DNA of 64,000 bases from Mycoplasmatota bacterium (GCA_018394315.1 CP074575.1:647501-711500); one strand, 5' to 3'; positions 27,650 through 36,772 are shown, counted from the first letter of the stretch. Notes: generated by a model from the sequence alone, not told the origin. Made by a program: numbers and translations.

Positions 27650-28822
27650 ATGTATGATAAGATGTTTCAGTCATTAGCTAAAGAATTAGATACCCTTGAA
27701 TCTCATAATATTTTCTTCAATACGTTCAATATTTTTGAAACATTGGGCGTTGTTAACGCCGAAATAAGGCATAGTAATGTTTTGGCGTGGTTACTTGATA
27801 GCTCTGAAACACATGGGTTAGAGGAAGTCTTCGTCAAGTTACTTTTGAATGACTTTGCTAATGTATATGATTATAAATTTTTAGCACAAGGAATAGCTTT
27901 CTCAGGTTTCGAAGTGAGGAGAGAGTGGAAAAACATCGACCTTCTCTTGATATCTCAGAGAGATAAAGTCGTTCTTACAATCGAAAATAAGATTTGGAGT
28001 TCTGAGTTTGATCATCAACTTGAGAAATATAAACGCATAGTAAATCAGAATTTCGGAGAGTATAAAAAAATATTTGTATTTTTATCTCCATTCGGTACTC
28101 CACCAAGTGATATGGATTATTGGTTAATATATGATTACTCCAGAGTTTTGGTAATATTGGAGGAATTGATTGAGAATAACAGAATCAATGTCTCTGATGA
28201 TGTTAGAATGTTTATTTTACATTATATAGAGAATCTTAGGAGGAATATCGTGGGAGATGAGAAATTAAGAGAACAATGTATAGAGATATACAGCAAACAT
28301 AAAAGAGCAATAGATCTGATAATTGATAATTTGCCTAATAATAGAAATGTGATTCAAAGGATAATCAATAACTATCTCTCTAACAGAGCTAATGTAGTTA
28401 AAGATGATTCAGGAAAGACTCGTATCAGGTTTACTACAAGAGTTTTGGATGGTCTAGTTCCTGCGGATGGAAGTGGCTGGACAAAGACTGGGAGGATTTT
28501 TTTGTTTGAGATTGAGAACTTCGAGCATCATGTGAAATTGAAAACTGTAGTGGGTCCTTCTTTGACTGGAAGTAGAGATATTCTACATGAATATATATGT
28601 AATAATAAAGCTAGTGGTCTCTTTCAAGATGCTGACTTAGAAGAGCAATCTGGAAAAAAATGGTCTCATGTAAACGGAATAGAATTAATAGACAGAAGTC
28701 CGACTGATATTTATGATGAAGGCTTACTAGAAAATATAATTATAACTAAATTAGATGTTGCTTTTGATGAATATATTCTTAAAGTGGAAAAGATGATATC
28801 TAGGTTTTACAAAAATGAATAG
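27650..28822 (+). CDS. PD-(D/E)XK nuclease family protein
   Basis: About 390 residues. After a helical start, EIRHSNVLAWLLD is characteristic of the PDDEXK_4 group. WKNIDLLLIS followed by VVLTIENKIWSSE supplies the D...ExK catalytic core, and HQLEKYKRIV follows as in that family. The C-terminal ~180 residues are unrecognised. The start at 27650 is chosen for its GAGGTG site over an in-frame ATG at 27608. It is probably a defence or restriction-type nuclease with an unknown trigger, in a cluster of other nucleases. Confidence 0.8.
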   Translation: MYDKMFQSLAKELDTLESHNIFFNTFNIFETLGVVNAEIRHSNVLAWLLDSSETHGLEEVFVKLLLNDFANVYDYKFLAQGIAFSGFEVRREWKNIDLLLISQRDKVVLTIENKIWSSEFDHQLEKYKRIVNQNFGEYKKIFVFLSPFGTPPSDMDYWLIYDYSRVLVILEELIENNRINVSDDVRMFILHYIENLRRNIVGDEKLREQCIEIYSKHKRAIDLIIDNLPNNRNVIQRIINNYLSNRANVVKDDSGKTRIRFTTRVLDGLVPADGSGWTKTGRIFLFEIENFEHHVKLKTVVGPSLTGSRDILHEYICNNKASGLFQDADLEEQSGKKWSHVNGIELIDRSPTDIYDEGLLENIIITKLDVAFDEYILKVEKMISRFYKNE

Positions 28823-28836
28823 ATTTGACTAACACA

Positions 28837-28950
28837 TTTGATACCAAACTGGGTCTTATAGGGTTGTTGAATGCAATCTATGAAAAGAATGAACATAACA
28901 GGAAAGTTGCAAAACAAGGGTTAGAAACAATTACGTTTCAGAACTGTTAG
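28837..28950 (+). pseudogene. Gene fragment (C-terminal 37 codons)
   Basis: An open stretch reads FDTKLGLIGLLNAIYEKNEH and continues to a stop at 28950, without a start codon or ribosome site. It looks like the tail of a lost gene of unknown family. Confidence 0.35.
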
Positions 28951-29073
28951 AAAGGTTTGAGCTTGATTTTTTTGAATGAGGAGTAATTGCTACCGGCCAG
29001 TCGGATGCTGTACCTATACTCATTCTAAAAAATTAAATTTACCTACTAAAATAACTAATTGAAGGAGGAAAAC

Positions 29074-30351
29074 ATGTTAAAAGTAAAAAATTATAAAATC
29101 ATTAGAGAAGCAGAAATCAAAGTTGATGGTATTGTAGTATTGGCTGGGAAAAATAACACAGGAAAGAGTACAATAAGTGACTGTATGTATTACTCATCAA
29201 TAAAGGAAAGCCTAGGTGAAAAAGATTTTATGGCAGATTTATCTAATTATTGTTATGAAAGAATCAAAGAAGTTACAGGATTTACGCGTTCTAGTATTTT
29301 GAGGGATAATAAGAAATTAAAAGATTTCTATTCAAGATTTGATGATTTTTTATTAAATCTTACAGGATTTATGCATCCTGAAGATATATATAAATCTTGT
29401 AAATCTTTTCGTGAGCACACTGAGATAATACTCAGGGATGTTTTGGGTCTGGAAAAGAACAGATCAAGTAAAAATAGACTATATAGAAGTACTTTCTTAA
29501 ATTATAAGGATATTTTTGAAGAATTAATGTTGTTCATTGAGGAAAGCGACTTTGATGAATTTGTTGATAAATATGCTGACTCCTTACACAGTACTATTTT
29601 TCCTGAAGGTACTTTACCTAGGTTTAACAATTTAATTATGAGTGAAAGAAACTATAAGCAAACACTTTCCTTTGGTAATGGTTGTAAAATTAATAATGCA
29701 ATATATGTGAAAAGCCCTGTACTATGGGCTGAAAATTCTAATAGAAATAGATTTGATGAGAACCCAACTCTTCATTTAATTAAAAAAAATAAAACTGATT
29801 ACTTATCATATTTAACATCAACAAAAAAAACTTTCAGCAGCATCTATGGTGAAGATAAAGAAATCGGAATAGTAGCAGATTTTGTACATGAAGCCGAAAA
29901 AATTATTGAAGGGTCATTGTTCCTGGATAAGAACAATGAAATTAAATTTACAAATAAGTTTGGTAATGAGTTCACTTTAAATGAGATGGGAACAGGGTTT
30001 TCCAATTTTGCAATTTTATTACTATTGATCCAACATAACCAAATAGATGAGAATACACTTATTATATTCGATGAGCCTGAATCACACCTTCATACATTAT
30101 GGCAGTATGATATTGGTAGATTGTTTGTATTGATGCACAAGTACTTCAAATGTCCCATTTTCATTAACTCTCACAGTTCTCTAATTATTGAATCAATCGA
30201 ATCAAATTCAGAAGAGCAAGCGATAGAGGCTAATTATTACCTTACAAGCAGAAATAAGGATGGTAGTTATACTGTTGAGAACAAAACTGATAATATTAAT
30301 GAAATCTATAGAGAATTATCAAGAGCATCTAGAAAAATTAAATATGGTTAA
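29074..30351 (+). CDS. OLD/RecF-like AAA ATPase
   Basis: About 425 residues. Walker A GKNNTGKST is near residue 26. Near the C-terminus LIIFDEPESHLHTLWQ is the Walker B/D-loop and FINSHSSLIIES the sensor His, as in AAA_15/AAA_21 OLD-like ATPases. No TOPRIM domain follows; instead a separate nuclease-like gene overlaps its end by 8 bp. That split arrangement resembles two-gene antiphage ATPase-nuclease systems. The start at 29074 is chosen for AAGGAGG. Confidence 0.85.
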   Translation: MLKVKNYKIIREAEIKVDGIVVLAGKNNTGKSTISDCMYYSSIKESLGEKDFMADLSNYCYERIKEVTGFTRSSILRDNKKLKDFYSRFDDFLLNLTGFMHPEDIYKSCKSFREHTEIILRDVLGLEKNRSSKNRLYRSTFLNYKDIFEELMLFIEESDFDEFVDKYADSLHSTIFPEGTLPRFNNLIMSERNYKQTLSFGNGCKINNAIYVKSPVLWAENSNRNRFDENPTLHLIKKNKTDYLSYLTSTKKTFSSIYGEDKEIGIVADFVHEAEKIIEGSLFLDKNNEIKFTNKFGNEFTLNEMGTGFSNFAILLLLIQHNQIDENTLIIFDEPESHLHTLWQYDIGRLFVLMHKYFKCPIFINSHSSLIIESIESNSEEQAIEANYYLTSRNKDGSYTVENKTDNINEIYRELSRASRKIKYG

Positions 30352-30886
30352 CCTTATGAAAAAGCAAGATTATATCAGTGCTATTAATTCAACTTATACT
30401 AATTACATAAAGTCTGCAAAGATCATTTCATATGATGATACTAACGATGTCTATGTTACAAGCTTATTAAAGGAATTCTGGGAATTTGATAAAATATCTC
30501 AGAGGGATCATAATGGAGTTAGAAGTGTGGATACAGTTATCATTAATAATGATTTGTTTTTAATAGAATTTAAAAACACAAGATCTCTTAAATCTGCAAA
30601 CATTAGACAGAAATATTTTGATACATTTATAGTTTTACTAGAGTCTTATTATAAGATGCTCAGCAGTAAAATTCATATTGACACTTTTTTGCAGTCATTT
30701 GATTCTGTAAATGTAATAGTTGTTAACTCTCAATATAGACCTAGTCATTCAGCAACTTTGGATGAATATAGAAGGAGATATGAGATTTTGTTTCCAAAGA
30801 TTAAGAATCTAATCTTTGATGCAATGGATCCAGAGGATTTTACAAATCGGTTTTCTGAATTTGACTATGCAACACATTGTTACTAG
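30344..30886 (+). CDS. Putative PD-(D/E)XK-like partner nuclease
   Basis: About 180 residues. VDTVIINNDLFLIEFKNTRS fits a D...ExK strand pair of a PD-(D/E)XK nuclease. The first in-frame ATG overlaps the ATPase stop (ATG at 30344, stop at 30349-30351), indicating coupling; an alternative ATG is at 30356. Probably the effector of the ATPase pair. The catalytic assignment comes from one motif region only. Confidence 0.6.
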   Translation: MVNLMKKQDYISAINSTYTNYIKSAKIISYDDTNDVYVTSLLKEFWEFDKISQRDHNGVRSVDTVIINNDLFLIEFKNTRSLKSANIRQKYFDTFIVLLESYYKMLSSKIHIDTFLQSFDSVNVIVVNSQYRPSHSATLDEYRRRYEILFPKIKNLIFDAMDPEDFTNRFSEFDYATHCY

Positions 30887-30923
30887 TCAGAGCAACAGGC
30901 ATAAAACATTAAAACTGCTTTTG

Positions 30924-30950
30924 GAAGTCATTTATTGACTTCTTTTTTTT
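30924..30950 (+). terminator. Intrinsic terminator after ATPase-nuclease pair
   Basis: GAAGTCA, loop TTTAT, TGACTTC and eight T. Confidence 0.85.
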
Positions 30951-31110
30951 AGAAAGTTGTACAATCGATCTCCAACACCGTGGTGATAGATCACACAATA
31001 AGAAGCCTCTAAAAAAGTGGCTTTTGTGATATATATAGAATATGCGCAAATAACATGTTAATATTATTATGTATAAGATTTGAGGATACATCAGTAAGAG
31101 GAGGGGTAAC

Positions 31111-32289
31111 ATGGATAATGGAGTGAGATTTGCATTATTGGATACAAAGAAAGCATTAGATCTATGTGATGTTTATAACGATCTATTGCCACTAAAAGGG
31201 AAGATTCGTAAAGCATATAATAGACTTAAAAACACTAGTAAGACAGGTGATTTGCTCAGATATCTAGAAAAATTTGAAAGTGAAAAGCATAGGGATGCTG
31301 ATGAATTTCAAGTGTTCCATAAATACAATCTTGTGACATTTGAAGAAATGGGACCTATCATTAGAAGGGAATTTAGTGATGAGATACTGAATATTTCCAA
31401 AATTTCTGAGTTAATACTAGGCAAGTCTTATAATAACTATGAAATAATTAACACTTTTCAATGCTCCGAACAAGGAGGTATGAGGAGATCTCACAAAACT
31501 AATACACTCGTAATTGTTTCCGATCATACAAAACCGTTATACGACGATAGATGGGATGAAGAAGGTGTACTTCACTATACTGGCATGGGAAAATCGGGAG
31601 CTATGGACATAGATTTTGCTCAGAACAGAACTGTAAAAGAGTCAGGGGTAAATTCTACAGAGATGCACTTGTTTGAAGTATTTGATAGTAGCACTAATAC
31701 TAAATATGTTTACAGAGGTATTATTGAATTATATGCTCAACCATATCAAGATAATCAAATTGGTGAAGATGGAAACTTAAGGAAAGCCTGGATATTCCCT
31801 CTATTACCGCGTCATCGTTTTACTGTTAACTCAATCAGATTAAAAAAAATTGGTGATGAAAAAGATAAAACTGCTGCTAGAATGTCGGATGAAGTGATAA
31901 ATAAATACGCTAAATCAAGAAGCAATCAACCTCCATCAAAAAGAATTGCTCGCACTGTAATTGTGAATAGAGACCCAATTGTCAAGGAATTCGTAAAGAG
32001 GAGAGCTAATGGGAGATGCGATCTTTGTGATGAAGATGCACCGTTTAAAGTCAAAGAAAAAATTCCATATTTAGAAGTACATCACATAATACAACTAGCT
32101 GATGATGGACCAGATACAATTTATAATGCTGTAGCACTTTGTCCTAACTGTCATAGAAAAGTTCATTATGCTTTAGAAACACAGGACAGAGTAAAAATGT
32201 TAAGAAAACTGGATAAGTATTTAAATAATGATAATGACAAAGAAAATAAGGAAAGTTTTATTAAATTGTTTGCGCTTGGTGAGAACTAG
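31111..32289 (+). CDS. McrA-like HNH endonuclease with SRA-like domain
   Basis: 392 residues. The middle (about 110-250) has YTGMGKSGAMDIDFAQNRTV and a later YVYRGIIELYAQ, the pattern of the SRA-like domain in ScoMcrA-type restriction enzymes that read modified DNA. Residues about 303-355 form the HNH site: CDLCDE, LEVHHIIQLADDG, NAVALCPNCHRKVH, with four Cys for zinc. It is likely a type IV (modification-dependent) restriction enzyme. No methylase lies beside it. The ribosome site GAGGAGGGG is strong. Confidence 0.88.
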   Translation: MDNGVRFALLDTKKALDLCDVYNDLLPLKGKIRKAYNRLKNTSKTGDLLRYLEKFESEKHRDADEFQVFHKYNLVTFEEMGPIIRREFSDEILNISKISELILGKSYNNYEIINTFQCSEQGGMRRSHKTNTLVIVSDHTKPLYDDRWDEEGVLHYTGMGKSGAMDIDFAQNRTVKESGVNSTEMHLFEVFDSSTNTKYVYRGIIELYAQPYQDNQIGEDGNLRKAWIFPLLPRHRFTVNSIRLKKIGDEKDKTAARMSDEVINKYAKSRSNQPPSKRIARTVIVNRDPIVKEFVKRRANGRCDLCDEDAPFKVKEKIPYLEVHHIIQLADDGPDTIYNAVALCPNCHRKVHYALETQDRVKMLRKLDKYLNNDNDKENKESFIKLFALGEN

Positions 32290-32329
32290 AATTAAATAGA
32301 TATAAATATTTCAAATAGGAGGGTATGAT

Positions 32330-32551
32330 ATTAATAAAAGAGGAATTGGAGTAGCATTTTGTGGGATTTCTTCATTACTGTTTAGTTCATGGTATATAAG
32401 TGCAGCAATTATCTTTCAAGGGTTGACTAGGTGGAGTGGGAATAAGTTCAAATATTCACTAGGTCAAGTTGGTGTCTTATTACCTTTATTAAGTATTATT
32501 GCTTTAGTAGTAGGGATTGTATATTTAGTAAAATTCAAGAATGAAAGGTAA
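32330..32551 (+). CDS. Small two-helix membrane protein with ATT start
   Basis: A perfect AGGAGGG lies 6 bp before ATT at 32330. The frame from there encodes 73 residues with two hydrophobic segments (near residues 8-28 and 47-67) and a basic end. The nearby ATG at 32327 is in another frame and stops after nine codons. No ATG, GTG or TTG precedes the first membrane segment in this frame. Rare ATT initiation, or a lost start codon, are the alternatives. Confidence 0.45.
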   Translation: MNKRGIGVAFCGISSLLFSSWYISAAIIFQGLTRWSGNKFKYSLGQVGVLLPLLSIIALVVGIVYLVKFKNER

Positions 32552-32578
32552 ATCATAACTATATGATTTATTTTTTTT
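32549..32578 (+). terminator. Intrinsic terminator
   Basis: AAATCATA, loop ACTA, TATGATTT and a long T run, right after the small membrane protein. Confidence 0.75.
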
Positions 32579-32814
32579 AGAGTGACATATAGGTGTCAGT
32601 GTGAAGGTGGATATTGAACTTGAGTTAACAAAGATTGAATATAGATTTGAAGAATTAATTTCATAAATTTGGGGTTCACTTCACAGACATTCCTTTTTCT
32701 TGTTACTTTTTTATTATGATACCAAGAATGCAGTAAGAGAAAATATAAAGTATAATTTATCGGGAAATATTGATCCCTTTATGCGCGCTTCTCTGACATA
32801 GAAAGGTTGGAGAA

Positions 32815-33036
32815 ATGAAAGGAAAAGTGGTTAGAAAAGCAATTGAGATTTATCAATTAATGGTTGTAGAAGAAAAAGCATACTCAAAGGAGGAATTATC
32901 TGAAGAATTAAAAGTATCTATAAGAGCTATTCAGGATTACTTTGGAGAAATCAATATTTACCTCTTTGACAGACATGATTATAGGCAGATTTTGTATGAT
33001 CGCTCAATAAAAAAACATGTTATCAAAGCAATCTAA
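32815..33036 (+). CDS. Small DeoR/HTH_11-type DNA-binding protein, copy 2
   Basis: 73 residues with helix-turn-helix YSKEELSEELKVSIRAIQDY near residues 23-42 and a short basic tail ending HVIKAI. Nearly identical to the gene at 35181; the one at 21180 is a frameshifted relative. It is the last gene before att copy 3. Its constant position at the element end opposite the integrase suggests a role in excision, replication or control of the element, but no direct evidence exists. Confidence 0.75.
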   Translation: MKGKVVRKAIEIYQLMVVEEKAYSKEELSEELKVSIRAIQDYFGEINIYLFDRHDYRQILYDRSIKKHVIKAI

Positions 33037-33064
33037 AAGCAGAATATATTTCCTGCTTTTTCTT
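33035..33064 (+). terminator. Terminator of HTH module copy 2
   Basis: AAAAGCAG and CTGCTTTT with a 10-base loop, then TTCTTTT; it overlaps the gene's stop codon. Confidence 0.75.
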
Positions 33065-33157
33065 TTACCTGGAAGATAGGCTTCCGACTGACATGATATA
33101 ATGTGTTGAAATATAAAAAAATAATAGATGTAAATAAAGCTTATTTATTGTTCCTTC

Positions 33158-33184
33158 GGGGTTCGAATCCCTCTTTCTCCGCCA
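33158..33184 (+). repeat. att site 3
   Basis: All 27 bases equal the tRNA-Ser 3' end including CCA. About 85 bp downstream also match the DNA after the true tRNA, including the GGTAAGC/GCTTACC pair and the end of an integrase gene. Confidence 0.92.
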
Positions 33185-33270
33185 TAAAAACATGATAGGT
33201 AAGCGAAAAAACTTTGATTTAGCCCAAGGGAGTGTATGAGATTCATTCCTGGGGACTTTAGAGTAATTGC

Positions 33271-33460
33271 TTACCTTATTTTATTTATTGGAGAATACTT
33301 GCTGTGTTGCTCTTTTAGATGATTATTTGATAAGTGTAGATACTCTTGAGTTGTTGTTATCTTAGCGTGTCCTAAGGTTTCTCTTACAAATTCTATGTTT
33401 GCACCATTCTCTAAATAGTTAGTAGCATATGTATGACGGAATTTATGAAAGCTTATACTT
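33271..33460 (-). pseudogene. Integrase 3' remnant, copy 2
   Basis: The last ~63 codons of an integrase nearly identical to the intact one, same orientation and same distance from att. The HKFRH, LGHAK and catalytic Tyr segments remain, then homology stops abruptly at 33460 (after GCTTATACTT). The N-terminal 80 percent is missing, so it cannot be active. Confidence 0.9.
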
Positions 33461-34080
33461 GATTTTGGAGTAAGGACGGATAGTACAAAATAATCTTCAA
33501 AGTCTTTTATATATTATAAAAGCGTCGCTCATGTAACTTTGTCGTAAGGTTATTAAGTCTGTTTACCTTTCCCATTGTTTCTTTAAGAGTACCTATAGTC
33601 AATTCACTTTCATAACTTCCACTCTCAATTATAATAAAGACTCTGTTAGTAGCTAAAAATTTGCATCAATACCCATAAAATAGACGCTTAAAGCGGCTAT
33701 TTTAAGTAGATGTTTACTATGAAAGAATTTTCCTTGAGTAAAAATTTATCGTGTGATATAGTAACATAACCAGATACTAATAAAATTCAAATGAAGGGAG
33801 GAAGTTAATCGCTGATACAATTATAATGGGAAGGCACCTCAATAAGCTTGGTTAGGTAAGCTAAACAACGTGAAGTTTTATTCCACTTATATTATCAGGT
33901 AGTAAAAAATCATTAAGTAAATTATCTAGAAGTTATGTTATTCTTTATTAATTGTTCTATTAATTGCGGTAAGTTGTAACCACTCTTTCTAAGCTACATG
34001 TTGAAATATTGACACACCTATATTTAGTATAATTATTGGTATGTGGGGAAGTGTCTAAACAGAGTAAGGAGAGAAATAAA
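33461..34080. other. Decayed DNA with possible IS110-like N-terminal trace
   Basis: On the minus strand near 33520-33680, MGIDA followed after a frameshift by RVFIIIESGSYESELTIGTL resembles the start of an IS110 transposase with broken frames. A hairpin AAAATAG...CTATTTT lies at about 33676-33703. No intact gene is seen until 34081. Confidence 0.35.
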
Positions 34081-34761
34081 ATGAAAAAGATTTTTAGTTA
34101 CTTAATATTATTAGTGCTTTCGATTACGTTGGTTTCTGTAAGTGCTAGTGAGTCAAGAGTACAAATAATTACTGATAATCAGAATGTTAGAGTAGTAAAA
34201 GGTGTCGAGGGGGACATAATAACTTATGCAACATATAATAAGATTGCCAATACCCTGGAGTATACAGAATATACTAAGGGTGATAAAGAGAATTCTGTAA
34301 CAACATTGCTCAATCTAAATAATGTTAACATTCCTATTGAAAACGATAGTATTACGACTATGGGAACTTCTATTGAACAAAAAACATATTCGAATTATGA
34401 ATATAAAATAACATTTGGTTCACCAAATCATTGGGAATTAAGAAGACCCCAACCTGGATCATGGACTAGTCTTTACTATTTTACAACTTATGAACGTTCA
34501 GACTTATTAACTGATCTTAATAATTTTAGAAACACAGTGGAAGATATTGATGATTTAGAAAAAGAAATTATTTTCTACGGTGGTGTCGCTATTATTGGAA
34601 CTGTTTTACTACTTATATTCACTTCAGGAACCAGTGCTGGATTACAAGCAGCTTTAGCATCCGCTGGTATATTTGGAGTTGTTGCTGACCTTACTATGGA
34701 TCTTGATCGAGCTATTGACGATGCTTATTATTATTATTTTAGAGTGTATAATGCAAAATAG
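34081..34761 (+). CDS. Secreted protein with C-terminal Gly/Ala-rich hydrophobic region
   Basis: About 226 residues. A signal peptide (basic start, LILLVLSITLVSV, cut after SVSAS or nearby) leads to a polar central part. A hydrophobic segment near residues 163-200 (GGVAIIGTVLLLIF, then GTSAGLQAALASAGIFG) is followed by an acidic end with YYYYF. Export plus a Gly/Ala-rich amphipathic segment and an overlapping two-helix membrane gene resemble a bacteriocin and immunity pair, but no family is recognised. The start at 34081 is chosen for AAGGAGAG. Confidence 0.6.
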   Translation: MKKIFSYLILLVLSITLVSVSASESRVQIITDNQNVRVVKGVEGDIITYATYNKIANTLEYTEYTKGDKENSVTTLLNLNNVNIPIENDSITTMGTSIEQKTYSNYEYKITFGSPNHWELRRPQPGSWTSLYYFTTYERSDLLTDLNNFRNTVEDIDDLEKEIIFYGGVAIIGTVLLLIFTSGTSAGLQAALASAGIFGVVADLTMDLDRAIDDAYYYYFRVYNAK

Positions 34762-34957
34762 TTTAATCCTATTTGGTTTTGTTGATGCGGTTTATTGGTT
34801 TATAGCTATCATGTTATTGATTAATGGTATTATTTTATTCTATAAATTTGGCCTAAAAGGAAGTCATGAGGCTTCAAAAAAAGTCGGGATAGTTATGATC
34901 ATATTTTCATTATTAGTAATATTATTTTTATTATATCAAGTATTCTTTTTAAATTAA
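34751..34957 (+). CDS. Small two-helix membrane protein, possible immunity protein
   Basis: 68 residues. The ATG at 34751 overlaps the stop region of the secreted-protein gene, so the two are coupled. Two transmembrane helices (about residues 7-29 and 44-66) are joined by a basic loop (KFGLKGSHEASKK). The longer upstream frame only retraces the previous gene. The role as immunity protein is inferred from the pairing. Confidence 0.6.
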   Translation: MQNSLILFGFVDAVYWFIAIMLLINGIILFYKFGLKGSHEASKKVGIVMIIFSLLVILFLLYQVFFLN

Positions 34958-35180
34958 TCTAAGTAAAGTATCTAATACTATTTATATAATACAGCATAAA
35001 TATAATCATTTTGGTAAAATTGATTTTCAAAGGTTGTCATTCGAAAGAATTGCGACCTTTTTTCTTGTAACTTTTTTATGATAATACTAATAATGCAGTA
35101 AGAGAAAATATAAAGTATAATTTAACGGGGAAATATTGATCCCTTGATGCGCGCTTCTCTGACTTAGAAAGGTTGGAGAA

Positions 35181-35402
35181 ATGAAAGGAAAAGTAGTTAG
35201 AAAAGCAATTGAGATTTATCAATTAATGGTTGTAGAAGAAAAAGCATACTCAAAGGAGGAATTATCTGAAGAATTAAAAGTATCGATAAGAGCTATTCAG
35301 GATTACTTTGGAGAAATCAATATTTACCTCTTTGACAGACATGATTACAGGCAGATCATGTATGATCGCTCAATAAAAAAGCATGTTATCAAAGAAATCT
35401 AA
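35181..35402 (+). CDS. Small DeoR/HTH_11-type DNA-binding protein, copy 3
   Basis: 73 residues, differing from copy 2 only in a few codons (ends HVIKEI). The helix-turn-helix is intact. It shares the same leader and terminator and again sits directly before an att site. Whatever it does, it is retained even in this 2.4-kb element whose integrase is broken. Confidence 0.75.
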   Translation: MKGKVVRKAIEIYQLMVVEEKAYSKEELSEELKVSIRAIQDYFGEINIYLFDRHDYRQIMYDRSIKKHVIKEI

Positions 35403-35429
35403 AAGCAGAATATATTTTCTGCTTTTTCT
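35401..35429 (+). terminator. Terminator of HTH module copy 3
   Basis: AAAAGCAGAA and TTCTGCTTTT, 10-bp stem with a 6-base loop and T-rich tail. Confidence 0.8.
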
Positions 35430-35523
35430 TTTACCTGGAAGATAGGCTTCCGACTGATGTGATATAATGCGTTGAAAAATTAAAAATAAATAGATGTAAA
35501 AAAGACTTATTTATTGTTCCTAC

Positions 35524-35550
35524 GGGGTTCGAATCCCTCTTTCTCCGCCA
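35524..35550 (+). repeat. att site 4
   Basis: 27 bases equal to the tRNA-Ser 3' end. Followed by TAGGTAAGCGAAAAAACTT as after copies 1 and 3. Confidence 0.92.
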
Positions 35551-35634
35551 TATAAAATTGATAGGTAAGCGAAAAAACTTAGTTAGAATCTATGGGACTG
35601 CCACAGATTTAGTCTTGAGGACTCTTAAGTTAAT

Positions 35635-35757
35635 TGCTTGTCTTTTTTTATATAGTGGAGACTATTCATTGTACTGTTTTTGTAAGTGTTCACTGTATAA
35701 ATGCAAAAAGATTTGTGTAGTAGTAATCTTTGCATTTACTAACGTTTCAAGTCGACC
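35635..35757 (-). pseudogene. Integrase 3' remnant, copy 3 (strongly decayed)
   Basis: Aligns to the last ~40 codons of the intact integrase (10408 onward) with many substitutions and small indels, in the same orientation and at the same distance from att. It is older than the remnant at 33271 by its divergence. Confidence 0.75.
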
Positions 35758-35857
35758 TTGATAAGTCATTTTAATTTTACTATTATTCTATATTGAATCG
35801 CTAAATTATTAAACCTAACTAATATGATTATTGCTCAAGTAAAAAAAATCACATTTT

Positions 35858-36301
35858 CTATTTGTTAGGCTCTATAAAATCTTTTATATTTCCTGCTTCT
35901 TTATATTCTGCAATATAAATTTTTTTGAATTCCAAATTTTCATTCGTATATCTCATAAATCCGTTATCTTCTTCAAACTCAAGTGGATAATCTTCTCCTA
36001 TATCCAAAACTATCTTATATTTGGTATAGTAACCTTTATCATGTTTAAAATATGATTTTGGAAACTTTAATTCTGATATAAATTTTAATATTGGCTTCAT
36101 CTCATCTCCAGTATATTCATATACAGGAGGATTCATGTAATCCTCATAATAATCGTAGATTAATACTTTATTCACTTCATCCAAAGGGATTTTTGGAGGC
36201 TTGTTTTCATAATTAGTATCCACAGAAAATACTAAAATTATAGTAACAACTATAACACAAATAAGAATGTACTTCCAATTAACTTTACCTTTCCATTTCA
36301 T
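35858..36301 (-). CDS. Membrane-anchored hypothetical protein
   Basis: 147 residues. One transmembrane helix near residues 10-27 (YILICVIVVTIILVFSV) is followed by a soluble, presumably extracytoplasmic domain rich in Tyr, Lys and Glu. No recognised family. Element 4 contains only this gene and the integrase remnant. Confidence 0.65.
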   Translation of the reverse strand: MKWKGKVNWKYILICVIVVTIILVFSVDTNYENKPPKIPLDEVNKVLIYDYYEDYMNPPVYEYTGDEMKPILKFISELKFPKSYFKHDKGYYTKYKIVLDIGEDYPLEFEEDNGFMRYTNENLEFKKIYIAEYKEAGNIKDFIEPNK

Positions 36302-36772
36302 ATCTTATCCCCTTATCTTGTTGGAATTGCTTATTTACTCTTAAATATACTCTTCGTGAGTAGATTAATTTAGTTGAACCTGTCACATATATGTTTTTAC
36401 ACAATTATGTATAAGTGATTTGCTGTTACAAATACTTTTTAATTAGCTAAGTTGTTTATTAATGATTCTAATCTTAAAAGGCTTTGGAATTACTGTTCAT
36501 TCTATGAAGTAGTGTTTTATGCTGTTTGATCATCTCTTGAGTATTTTAATTTATATATAGATAATTACAATTTAATTCATCATACATTTATACATAATTG
36601 TTGTACCTATGTAATTATATAGTCTATCTGTAATTATGTAAAGATAGCTCAATTCTCCAAAAAAAATTGATTTTTTTTAGGATGTGCCACGTGAATGTCC
36701 TACCCTATTTGCTATAATAGGTTGAATTTGAAAATTTAATAAGTTAAGAATCAGCTTACAATATTGTAGTTG
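36302..36772. other. AT-rich intergenic, nothing recognised
   Basis: Highly AT-rich, with stops in all frames. The end (AATATTGTAGTTGGGGG) leads into att copy 5. Confidence 0.4.

Larger units (their letters stand above)
32698..33064 (+). repeat. HTH-gene module, copy 2
   Basis: Same leader, gene and terminator as at 21064 and 35062. It is followed by GGAAGATAGGCTTCCGACTG, TGATATAATG and then att copy 3 at 33158. Confidence 0.9.
35062..35429 (+). repeat. HTH-gene module, copy 3
   Basis: Same leader, gene and terminator as at 32698, followed by GGAAGATAGGCTTCCGACTG, TGATATAATG and att copy 4 at 35524. Confidence 0.9.

Noticed and set aside
30887-30905. Resemblance to part of tRNA-Ile2 (GTCAGAGCAAC)
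   Set aside because: The match is short and lacks the rest of the arms, so it could be chance.
35558-35761. 67-codon plus-strand frame after att copy 4
   Set aside because: It is the antisense of the decayed integrase end.
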